This document shows, piece after piece, positions 1 through 5,615 of a stretch of 7,664 nucleotides of DNA. Origin of the DNA: UCB3 sp964415605 (GTDB lineage: Bacteria > Chloroflexota > Anaerolineae > Epilineales > Epilineaceae); NCBI GenBank assembly GCA_964415605.1, contig CAYQBA010000203.1:1-7664 (forward strand). The letters run 5' to 3'. Position 1 is the stretch's first letter. The number at the start of each line of letters is the position of its first letter. The translations under genes and the position numbers were made by a program. Under the pieces are notes generated by a model, which did not search any database, was not told where the DNA came from, and worked only from the letters and a program-made list of their open reading frames with translations.

Positions 1-1077
1 GGGCGGCGTGGCGCGGGGGCGCCCCTCGGGGGGGCCGCCCCCGCGCCGGCCTGGGCGCTGGTGGCCGGGGCAGGCGACGCGGCCGGGACGGCGGGAGTGA
101 GGGCGCCGGCCGCGCCGGTCGTCGCGCCCACAGCGGTGCTGGCGAAGGGCTCGGCGCCGACGCCGGCATCGGCCCCGGTGCGAGCGCCGGTGACGGCCCG
201 GCCGGCGTCGCCGAGGCCCGGCGCGACGACCGCTCGACCCCCGTCCGTCTCCACCGCGACGCATCTCGACGCCGAGAACGCCCCGCTCGTGCCGGCCGCG
301 CCCGATGTCTTCGACGCGCACGCCTTCGAACGGGGCCGGGCGCGGCTGGTGGGCGCGCCCAATCCGATGCCGGGCGCGCGCGCCATCGTGATCCCGCACC
401 ACTGGCCGGCCGGCGCGCTCATCGCGGCCGGGCTGCGCGACCTGGCGGCGACGCGGCGGGTGGGGCGCGTGGTCCTGGTCGGCCCGGACCACGCCCACGC
501 CGGGGTGGCGCCGGCCACGACGGCCGCCGGGGGGTGGCGCACGCCGTTCGGGACGCTGGCGGGCGATGCGGCGGCGGTCGACCGGCTGGTGGCGACGGGC
601 CTGGCGCGGCGCGACGCGCGGCTGATCGGCCAGGAGCACGCGATCGCCGGCCTCGCGCCGGCGGTGCGGTTCTACTTCCCGGAAGCCGTGCTGGTCCCAC
701 TGGCCGTGCGCAACGACCCGCCCCCGCGTGAGCTGGCGGCCCTGGGCGCGGCGCTGGCGGGGATCGCGGGCGGCCCCGCGGCCGGCGGCGACACGGTGCT
801 GGTGCTGTCGGCGGACTTCGCGCACGTCGCGTCGTCGGCCGTGGCCCGGGCGAACGACCGCGTGACGCTCGACGCGCTGCGGGCGCTCGACCTGGGCCGG
901 ATCCGGGCGTTCGACGCGGCGCACCTCGACGGCCGCGGTGCGCTCGCGGTGGTGCTCGGGGCGCTCGACCGGCTGGACGCCGCGCGCTTCACGCTGCGGG
1001 CCCGCTCCGACGCCAGCGAGCTCCCGGACGTGGCGGGCGGGCCGGTCACGAGCTACGTGGTGGGGTACTGGCGTTGA
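1..1077 (+). CDS. MEMO/AmmeMemoRadiSam system protein B family protein, 5' end open at window edge
   Basis: The C-terminal ~240 residues carry the MEMO fold signature: I-V-I-P-H-H-W (His codons 397-402), G-P-D-H (His 490-492), a W-x-T-P-F-G stretch near 535, an E-H near 637, L-S-A-D-F-A-H (Asp 814-816, His 823-825) and a final TSYVVGYW. These His/Asp positions match the metal-site residues of MEMO1-type proteins, relatives of extradiol dioxygenases. The Cys of the usual C-G-R motif is Asp here (928-930). Before the domain lie ~100 Ala/Pro/Thr-rich residues of low complexity, as in an extracytoplasmic linker. The frame has no stop back to base 1 and no start has a convincing Shine-Dalgarno, so a signal peptide could lie upstream. 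GTG at 61, 97 or 178 and ATG at 367 are alternatives. Function is unknown: members are often named AmmeMemoRadiSam protein B, but no AmmeCR1 or radical-SAM partner is visible here. Confidence 0.8.
   Translation, partial: GRRGAGAPLGGAAPAPAWALVAGAGDAAGTAGVRAPAAPVVAPTAVLAKGSAPTPASAPVRAPVTARPASPRPGATTARPPSVSTATHLDAENAPLVPAAPDVFDAHAFERGRARLVGAPNPMPGARAIVIPHHWPAGALIAAGLRDLAATRRVGRVVLVGPDHAHAGVAPATTAAGGWRTPFGTLAGDAAAVDRLVATGLARRDARLIGQEHAIAGLAPAVRFYFPEAVLVPLAVRNDPPPRELAALGAALAGIAGGPAAGGDTVLVLSADFAHVASSAVARANDRVTLDALRALDLGRIRAFDAAHLDGRGALAVVLGALDRLDAARFTLRARSDASELPDVAGGPVTSYVVGYWR
10..47. repeat. GC-rich inverted repeat (possible hairpin)
   Basis: Bases 10-20 and 37-47 are perfect 11-bp inverted arms (GGCGCGGGGGC / GCCCCCGCGCC) with a 16-base loop that is itself partly self-complementary. 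No T-run follows, so it is not a classical terminator. If the MEMO-family gene really begins at GTG 61, this would lie in its leader; otherwise it is just GC-rich coding sequence. Its significance is doubtful at this base composition. Confidence 0.3.
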
Positions 1078-1109
1078 TGCAGAGGGGCATGGGCAACGCC
1101 GCTGTGCGC

Positions 1110-1161
1110 ACGCCGCGACGCTTGCGGCCCGGCGGCGCCACCCGTTCAAACGCCGCGACGC
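1110..1161. repeat. 12-bp direct repeat upstream of lipoprotein promoter
   Basis: ACGCCGCGACGC occurs at 1110-1121 and again at 1150-1161, exactly 40 bp apart. The second copy ends 4 bases before the -35 hexamer at 1166. The placement would suit a regulator binding site, but the repeat is GC-rich and could be chance. Confidence 0.35.
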
Positions 1162-1165
1162 CTGG

Positions 1166-1193
1166 TTGACCGGGGCCGTTCGATCGATACAAT
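1166..1193 (+). promoter_or_regulatory. sigma70-type promoter for the lipoprotein gene
   Basis: TTGACC (1166-1171) and TACAAT (1188-1193) are separated by 16 bases. They lie in a non-coding gap that is less GC-rich than its surroundings. The predicted start near 1200 gives a leader of about 63 bases to the ATG at 1263. The match to consensus is good (5/6 in each hexamer). Confidence 0.65.
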
Positions 1194-1262
1194 CGCCGGC
1201 AATCCCGCAGGCTGAGTCGATCCGGACGAGGCCAACCATACCGTGCATCACGCGAGGTCCAC

Positions 1263-2033
1263 ATGCGTTTGACCCCCCGATGGTCGCTACTTCCGCTCGT
1301 CTTCGTGCTCGCCGCCTGCCAGGGCGGGAATCTCACGCTGCCCGGCGAGGCGCCGGCGGCGGAGCCGCCCGCCGGCGAGGAGGCGAACAGCGACGCTGCG
1401 CCAATCGCCGAGGCCACCGTCGAGGCCACCGCCGAGGCCAGCACCGACGGCGCGGCGGACGACGCGTTCGAAGCGACCCCGGTCCTTTCGGATGGCACCG
1501 CCGACGCCGCCTTGGCGGATGCCAGCGCACAGCAGCAGACTGTATCGGATATTCGGATGACCGGCACGGCCATGTTCTCGTGGCTCACCGATCAGGTGGG
1601 TGCCGCGCCGCCGGATGCCGGATCGCCGCGCGCCGTCGCGGCCGTGCGCGCGGGCCACGCGTTCGCGCTCCGGCGCTTCGATCTTGGCGCATCCGTGCTG
1701 GCGGTGCCGATTCAGTCCAGCGACCCCGGCAAGTCGGTCGATCTCACCACGATCCCTGAGATCTCCCAAACAGAGCTGGAGAAGCTCCTGGTCCCAACGT
1801 ACCTCCAGGAACTTCCCGAAGAGGACGGCTGGGGCAACCTCTACGCGTACCAGCTCGACGTCGCCAATCCGTTATCACAACAGGTCATGGCGATTCGAAG
1901 CCCAGGCCGGGACGCGGCGTATTCCGGGATGAGCTATGCCGTCAGCAGCTTCCCGCCGACCGACTACGACGAGGACATCGTCTGGACGGACGGGTTCTTC
2001 GTCCGCTGGCCGGCGAAGACGGACGGGATGTAG
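1263..2033 (+). CDS. lipoprotein with a pseudopilin GspG-like C-terminal domain
   Basis: The 256-aa product begins with a short basic start, a hydrophobic stretch and the lipobox L16-A-A-C19, so it should be processed by signal peptidase II and lipid-anchored. Residues ~20-85 are an Ala/Glu/Thr/Asp-rich linker. From T93 it resembles the periplasmic head of type II secretion major pseudopilins: TVSDIRMTGTAM (93-104), a V-P-T-Y-L-x-x-L-P segment, DGWGN (188-192) and a S-P-G-R-D (213-217) strand. The N-terminal pilin methylation site and long helix are absent and the lipid anchor takes their place, so it is probably not a filament subunit. The start is supported by GAGGT at 1254-1258, four bases before the ATG. 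It is monocistronic, with its own promoter upstream and a repeat element immediately downstream. The second half has visibly lower GC than the neighbouring genes. Specific function is unknown. Confidence 0.8.
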   Translation: MRLTPRWSLLPLVFVLAACQGGNLTLPGEAPAAEPPAGEEANSDAAPIAEATVEATAEASTDGAADDAFEATPVLSDGTADAALADASAQQQTVSDIRMTGTAMFSWLTDQVGAAPPDAGSPRAVAAVRAGHAFALRRFDLGASVLAVPIQSSDPGKSVDLTTIPEISQTELEKLLVPTYLQELPEEDGWGNLYAYQLDVANPLSQQVMAIRSPGRDAAYSGMSYAVSSFPPTDYDEDIVWTDGFFVRWPAKTDGM

Positions 2034-2080
2034 GCGGACTCGATGCAAGCGGGGCGAAATCGCGGGGGGGGGGGGGGTAG

Positions 2081-2114
2081 GGCCCCCCTAACCCCCCGAT
2101 AACGGGGGGAACTC
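2081..2114 (+). repeat. left inverted arm of the MITE-like element
   Basis: This 34-base arm reads GG-CCCCCC-TAA-CCCCCC-GATAAC-GGGGGG-AACTC. It pairs with 2226-2259 with one mismatch (G2104 opposite T2236). Its internal CCCCCC/GGGGGG gives a 6-bp hairpin with loop GATAAC. Confidence 0.85.
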
Positions 2115-2225
2115 TCTTAGCCGTCTCATGCAAGATGTCGGGACACGTCATTTGGCCGATGGCGTTCCGATGACCATCCCCGGGCCGATCCACAGCACCC
2201 AAGGGCACGCATGCCAGCCGCCGGG

Positions 2226-2259
2226 GAGTTCCCCCTGTTATCGGGGGGTTAGGGGGGCC
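2226..2259 (-). repeat. right inverted arm of the MITE-like element
   Basis: The reverse complement of this segment repeats the left arm with a single change (GATAACA instead of GATAACG). It overlaps the 3' end of the minus-strand dioxygenase-like gene: the TAA stop at 2238-2240 is the TAA inside the GATAAC loop sequence. Confidence 0.85.
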
Positions 2260-3533
2260 TCCCCCGCCCCCGCCCCGCTCAACCACAACCGCGGGAACGC
2301 GCGCCGGAACGTCGCGACCAGCAGGAACTCCACGCCCGACGTGCCGCCCGTGCCGCGCACGGCCCCGATCTGCACGGCGGCCACGGCGGCGTGCTCGAGG
2401 TGCATGCCGAACAGCATGGCCTCGATCTCGGCCAGGTGGGCCAGCGTCGCGCGGCCGGCGGGATCGACGGGCGGCGCGGCCATCCGCGGGGGCGGCGGCC
2501 CGTCGGCCGGCGCCTCGGCCGGCCACTCGCCGAGCGGCAGCGCGAAGTGCGCGAAGGTCGCCATGATGTCGCGCGACACGTAGCCGCCGGCCAGCGCGGC
2601 CCGGAGGAGATCGGGAATGTCCGCGGCGTAGGCGGGGTGCAGGTGCGGCAGCTCGGGCGCCGGGCCGAGCACGGCGTCGCACAGCGCCGTGAGCGAGCGG
2701 CCGGCGTCGCGCGCCGCCATCGCATCGGCGAGCTGCGCGCGCGTCGCGGCGTCGTGGCAGGCGGCGATGCGCGTGGTCCAGCCGTCCATGACGCGGTCGC
2801 GGTAGCCGATCTGCATCGCGATGATGCGGTACGTCGGCGACTGCAGGCCGCTGGGGCCCTCGAGGACGGTCTGGCCGGTGGCGGGGTCGAGCACGGGCTC
2901 GAAGTACGGCCGGAAGCCGTCGACGAACGCATGGCGGTCGATGCGGGCGGGGCTGCGGAAGGCGGCCATGGTCCGGTTGACCAGCCGGAAGTCGGCCCGC
3001 AGCGCGGGCATGGCGGCGGCGAGGGCGGCGGCGCGGTCGGGCGCGCCCAGGACGGCGCCCAGGCCCGCGATCATCCGGTCGAAGACGTCCTCGATCAGCC
3101 GGTGCATGCGGATGAACCGGAACTCGGCGGCCAGCGGTGTGAAGCGCCGGATCTCGGCCATGTCGGTGGGGTTGACGCGGATGTAGAGCGGGTAGGAGAG
3201 GATCGGCGGGATGCCGCAGCGCCGCGCGACGCCGGCCACGGCGCGGGCGAGGGTCTCGGTGGCGCCGGGCGGCAGGTCGACCTGGCGGCAGCGCGCGACG
3301 GCCTCGATCATGAGGACGTCCAGCGCCGCAAGCCGCGCCGCGGGCTCGGCGAGGGCGTCGAGGTCGGCGCCGGGGAGGTCGGGCAGCGCGGCCGCGCGCG
3401 CCGCGAAGGCATCGGGGCGGCCGGCGGCCAGGTCGGCGTGCAGCCGCGGCAGGTCCAGGCTGAGGGCTCGCCACGCGTCGAGCGGGGCCGCCGGCGGGGC
3501 GTCGGCGGTGGTAGGGGTCGGTATCGGCGTCAC
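2238..3533 (-). CDS. tryptophan dioxygenase-superfamily heme protein (TDO/IDO/PrnB-like)
   Basis: The 431-aa product carries two motifs of the heme-dependent TDO/IDO/PrnB superfamily. GPSGLQSPTYRI at 226-237 resembles the substrate-side S-G-x-Q-S stretch of tryptophan dioxygenases. GTGGTSG at 394-400 is the glycine-rich signature, preceded by His378 and His381; His381 is the likely proximal heme ligand. Family members open the indole ring with O2, or in PrnB rearrange chlorinated tryptophan during pyrrolnitrin synthesis. The sequence looks closer to PrnB-type proteins than to classical TDO, so the substrate is uncertain. The start is GTG at 3533-3531, with GGGGAGGAA (complement of 3541-3549) nine bases upstream. 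The protein is longer than PrnB (~360 aa), with an Ala-rich N-terminus and a Pro-rich insert before the heme region. The last ~12 residues and the stop come from the adjoining inverted repeat. It is divergent from the OYE gene across a shared regulatory gap, which supports a role in the same aromatic pathway. Confidence 0.65.
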   Translation of the reverse strand: MTPIPTPTTADAPPAAPLDAWRALSLDLPRLHADLAAGRPDAFAARAAALPDLPGADLDALAEPAARLAALDVLMIEAVARCRQVDLPPGATETLARAVAGVARRCGIPPILSYPLYIRVNPTDMAEIRRFTPLAAEFRFIRMHRLIEDVFDRMIAGLGAVLGAPDRAAALAAAMPALRADFRLVNRTMAAFRSPARIDRHAFVDGFRPYFEPVLDPATGQTVLEGPSGLQSPTYRIIAMQIGYRDRVMDGWTTRIAACHDAATRAQLADAMAARDAGRSLTALCDAVLGPAPELPHLHPAYAADIPDLLRAALAGGYVSRDIMATFAHFALPLGEWPAEAPADGPPPPRMAAPPVDPAGRATLAHLAEIEAMLFGMHLEHAAVAAVQIGAVRGTGGTSGVEFLLVATFRRAFPRLWLSGAGAGEAPLTPR

Positions 3534-3587
3534 GTGGTGCTTCCTCCCCGATGACGTGGCGGATCGGCGCCGGCGGCGGCGCGCCCG

Positions 3588-3596
3588 ATGATACCA
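3588..3596 (-). promoter_or_regulatory. extended -10 promoter for the dioxygenase-like gene
   Basis: On the minus strand TGG-TATCAT (complement of 3588-3596) is an extended -10 with the TGn motif. No recognisable -35 lies 16-18 bases upstream, as is common for extended -10 promoters. The predicted start near 3581 gives a leader of about 48 bases containing the Shine-Dalgarno sequence. Confidence 0.5.
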
Positions 3597-3613
3597 CATG
3601 GCGGCGTCCGCGC

Positions 3614-3667
3614 CCTGGGACGCCGGCGGCCTGACCCTGGCCTGGGACCCCGGCGGCCAGACCCTGG
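3614..3667. repeat. tandem 27-bp duplication in the divergent promoter region
   Basis: Bases 3614-3640 and 3641-3667 are head-to-tail copies of a 27-bp unit beginning CCTGGGAC and ending GACCCTGG, identical at 25 of 27 positions. A third CCTGGGACC begins at 3663 and leads into the twin-hairpin repeat, so the two repeats share a CCTGGGAC start and may have a common origin. Confidence 0.7.
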
Positions 3668-3726
3668 GACCGCGGGCTTCCAGCCCGCCGAGTCGCCGTG
3701 CGGGCAGGATGCCCGCGGTCCCAGGG
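3662..3726. repeat. REP-like twin-hairpin palindrome
   Basis: Arms 3662-3688 and 3700-3726 are inverted copies (25 of 27 bases) separated by 11 bases. Each arm contains its own perfect small hairpin: GCGGGCT-TCC-AGCCCGC at 3672-3688 and GCGGGCA-GGA-TGCCCGC at 3700-3716. The two differences between the arms exchange a T-A pair for an A-T pair within each small stem, so local pairing is kept. The form matches dispersed REP/BIME-type extragenic palindromes. It lies between the two divergent promoters. Confidence 0.75.
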
Positions 3727-3765
3727 GCCGCCGCCTCCCCCCACGCGGATGCGCCTGCCCCGCCG

Positions 3766-3794
3766 TTGACGCCGCCTCGGCGCCTCCCTATACT
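3766..3794 (+). promoter_or_regulatory. strong sigma70-type promoter giving a leaderless OYE transcript
   Basis: TTGACG (3766-3771) and TATACT (3789-3794) are separated by the ideal 17 bases, with 5/6 consensus matches in each hexamer. Counting seven bases from the end of the -10 puts the transcription start at about 3801, directly on the GTG at 3802. This decides the start of the downstream gene and predicts an mRNA without a 5' leader. Confidence 0.75.
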
Positions 3795-3801
3795 CGCCCG
3801 G

Positions 3802-5340
3802 GTGACCGCATCGCCAACGCCAGCGCCGGCCGCGCCGCCCGGGCGCCTGTTCGAGCCGATCGACCTGCGCGGGCTCGTCGTCCCCAACCGCGTCGTCCTC
3901 ACGGCCATGGTGACGCGCCTTTCGGGCGAGGACGGCTTCGTCAACGCGCCGATCGTCGAGCGCTACGCGCGCTTCGCGGCCGGCGAGGCGGGGCTGATCG
4001 TCGTCGAGGCGACGGCGGTGCACGACGCGCGCAGCGGCCCGCTCCTGCGGCTGGGCGACGACCGGTTCGTGCCGGGGCATCGGGCGCTGGTCGATGCCGT
4101 GCATGCGGCCGGGCCGTCGAAGGTGGCGCTGCAGATCATCCACTTCCTCAAGGTCGCCCGCAGCGGCTGGCGCCAGACGGTCGACATGCTGAGCGCGGCC
4201 GAGCTGCGCGGCATCGTCGACGCCTACGCGGCGGCGGCGGCGCGGACGCGCGCGGCCGGGTACGACGCGGTCGAGCTGCACATGGCGCACGCCTACACGC
4301 TCTCGAGCTTCCTCTCGCGGCTCAACCGGCGGCACGACGCCTACGGCGGCCGCAGCCTCGAGGGCCGCATGCGCCTGATGACCGAGGTGATCCTCGCGGT
4401 GCGCCGGGCGGTGGGCGACGACTACCCGGTCGGCGTCCGGTTCGACGGCGAGGAGTGCGTCAAGGGCGGCTACGGGCTGGCGGAGTCGACGTCGATCGCG
4501 CTGCGGATGGCGCAGCTCGGCGTCGACTACCTCTCGATCTCGGCCGGCGGCAAGTTCGAGGACGCGGTTCACAAACCGGGCGAGCCGCCCTACCCCTACA
4601 CGGGCTACAGCGGGGACCGGACGATGCCGGCGGCGCAGTACCCCGACGGCGCCAACGTGTACCTGGCGGCGGGCATCCGGGCCTTCATCCGGGCGCACGG
4701 CTTCGCGACGCCGGTGGTGGCGGCGGGCAAGATCCCGACGCCGGCGCTGGCCGAGCGGATCCTCGAGGCGGGCGAGGCCGACATGATCGGCCTGGCGCGG
4801 GCGCTCCTGGCGGACCCGGACTGGCCGCGGAAGGCGCGGCTGGGTCATGAGGATCGGATCGTCCGGTGTGTCTACGGCAACGTGTGCAAGGCGCTGGACG
4901 AGAACTTCCGGCAGGTCAGGTGCGTCCTGTGGCCGAAGGACGTGGCGCACGCGCCGCGGGCGCACCCGGACGACGTCGACCCGCCGATGTGGCCGACGGA
5001 CGGGGCGCTCGGCGCCGAGCTGCGGCCGGGGGGGCAGGTGGCGCTGGCGTGGGAGCGGGCGGAGGATCCGTTCGGGGTGTACGGCTACCAGGTCTTCCGG
5101 CGCGTCAACGACGGGCCGTTCGCGCACCTGACGAGCGTCACGACGCCGCGGCACGTCGACGCGTTCGCGCTGGCGGGCAACCGCTACGCCTACCACGTGC
5201 GGGCGTATGACTTCGCCGGGCTGCGCTCGGCGCCGTCGCGGGCGGTCGAGGTGGCGGTGCCGGCGGAGTACGCGCTGGGAGATGGCGTGGATCTGGCGTT
5301 GGCGGTGGGGGAGTCTGCCGAGAGCGGGGAACGGGTGTAA
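3802..5340 (+). CDS. Old Yellow Enzyme-family FMN reductase with Fe-S cysteines and C-terminal FN3-like domain
   Basis: Residues ~15-350 form the FMN-binding TIM barrel of NADH:flavin oxidoreductase/2,4-dienoyl-CoA reductase-type enzymes. Visible signs are LFEPIDLRG near the start, an early P-N-R-x-V, H160-M-A-H163 with SSFLS (168-172), R177-H-D-A-Y-G-G183, VRFDGEE and VVAAGKIPTP before the phosphate-binding I-G-L-A-R-A-L. A 4Fe-4S-type cysteine region follows, C356-x2-G359-x2-C362-x11-C374: the second Cys of the expected pattern is Gly. Residues ~403-487 look like a fibronectin type III fold (VALAWERAED, YGYQVFRR, YAYHVRAYDFAG), unusual for this family. The FAD/NAD domain of full FadH is absent. 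The start is GTG 3802 because the promoter places +1 there; the frame is open from ATG 3598, but that stretch is the repeat-filled promoter region. It probably reduces an activated C=C bond, perhaps in a CoA-linked aromatic pathway with the SDR and crotonase downstream. Confidence 0.85.
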   Translation: MTASPTPAPAAPPGRLFEPIDLRGLVVPNRVVLTAMVTRLSGEDGFVNAPIVERYARFAAGEAGLIVVEATAVHDARSGPLLRLGDDRFVPGHRALVDAVHAAGPSKVALQIIHFLKVARSGWRQTVDMLSAAELRGIVDAYAAAAARTRAAGYDAVELHMAHAYTLSSFLSRLNRRHDAYGGRSLEGRMRLMTEVILAVRRAVGDDYPVGVRFDGEECVKGGYGLAESTSIALRMAQLGVDYLSISAGGKFEDAVHKPGEPPYPYTGYSGDRTMPAAQYPDGANVYLAAGIRAFIRAHGFATPVVAAGKIPTPALAERILEAGEADMIGLARALLADPDWPRKARLGHEDRIVRCVYGNVCKALDENFRQVRCVLWPKDVAHAPRAHPDDVDPPMWPTDGALGAELRPGGQVALAWERAEDPFGVYGYQVFRRVNDGPFAHLTSVTTPRHVDAFALAGNRYAYHVRAYDFAGLRSAPSRAVEVAVPAEYALGDGVDLALAVGESAESGERV

Positions 5341-5359
5341 AATGGTCGGGGAGGTGGGC

Positions 5360-5611
5360 ATGGAATCACCCAAGTCAACCGATGTCTACGACGACTTCCT
5401 GGAGTTCGTCGTCCAGCGAGCCAGCCCCGAAGGCGTGTTGGACTTCCGGGTTTCGCCGGCCGCCGAGCGGCGCGCCCGAGAGCTTCTCGAACGCCAGGAT
5501 GCGGGCACGCTCACCCCGGCGGAGGTCGAAGAGTTGGAGCAGATGCGTCACTTCGATCCGATGATATCGCTCTTGAAAGCCCGGGCACTTTCGGCACTAC
5601 AGTCTGCTTAG
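5360..5611 (+). CDS. small conserved-type protein paired with an HNH endonuclease
   Basis: This 83-aa soluble protein begins 19 bases after the reductase stop. ATG 5360 is chosen because GGGGAGGTG (5348-5356) is correctly placed before it; ATG 5342 is possible but has no such site. Visible features are DFLEFVV (11-17), SPEGVLDFRVS (22-32), a charged helix and RELLERQDAGTLTPAEVEELE (~40-60), then a short helix ending LLKARAL. I recall similar small proteins directly upstream of HNH nucleases in cyanobacteria and other phyla, where the pair is uncharacterised. Function is unknown; an antitoxin or accessory role is a guess from size and coupling. A weak -10-like TAAAAT lies at 5338-5343. GC is well below that of the flanking catabolic genes, suggesting acquisition by transfer together with the next gene. 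Confidence 0.75.
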   Translation: MESPKSTDVYDDFLEFVVQRASPEGVLDFRVSPAAERRARELLERQDAGTLTPAEVEELEQMRHFDPMISLLKARALSALQSA

Positions 5612-5615
5612 ACGG

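Larger units (their letters stand above)
2064..2277. mobile_element. MITE-like palindromic element between convergent genes
   Basis: Two inverted arms (2081-2114 and 2226-2259, 33 of 34 bases complementary) flank a 111-bp core (2115-2225) with no convincing gene. Outside the arms are a run of 14 G (2064-2077) on the left and C-rich tracts (2261-2277) on the right, which look like the degenerate outer ends of the same repeat. Each arm can also fold alone: CCCCCC-GATAAC-GGGGGG on the left. Small size, long terminal inverted repeats and absence of a transposase are typical of non-autonomous elements (MITE/REP-like). I see no clear target-site duplication because the flanks are G/C runs. It may also act as a two-way terminator, although no U-tract follows the stems. 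Confidence 0.65.

Noticed and set aside
2083..2109. Rho-independent terminator
   Set aside because: The stem is strong, but no T-run follows on either strand; a terminator role remains only a possibility for the repeat element.
2128..2583. 151-codon + strand frame through the MITE-like element core
   Set aside because: It spans the repeat core and the antisense of the dioxygenase-like gene, has no ribosome binding site and resembles no family.
2391..3554. 387-codon + strand open frame opposite the dioxygenase-like gene
   Set aside because: Low-complexity Gly/Arg/Val/His composition and no start signal; the minus-strand frame carries the superfamily motifs.
3614..3726. CRISPR-like array in the repeat cluster
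   Set aside because: Only two tandem 27-bp units with no spacer between them and one palindrome; no array structure and no cas genes.
3598..3801. N-terminal extension of the OYE protein from ATG 3598
   Set aside because: This stretch contains the promoter and two repeats and encodes low-complexity peptide; the conserved protein begins just after GTG 3802.
3588..4850. 420-codon + strand frame overlapping the OYE gene
   Set aside because: Arg/Gly/Ala-rich shifted-frame product of the OYE coding sequence; no motif.
1942..5373. Very long minus-strand open frame (about 1140 codons)
   Set aside because: It runs antisense through the OYE gene, through both repeats and out of frame across the dioxygenase-like gene. 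Its translation is Arg/Pro/Ala-rich with no motif. It is a by-product of extreme third-position GC.
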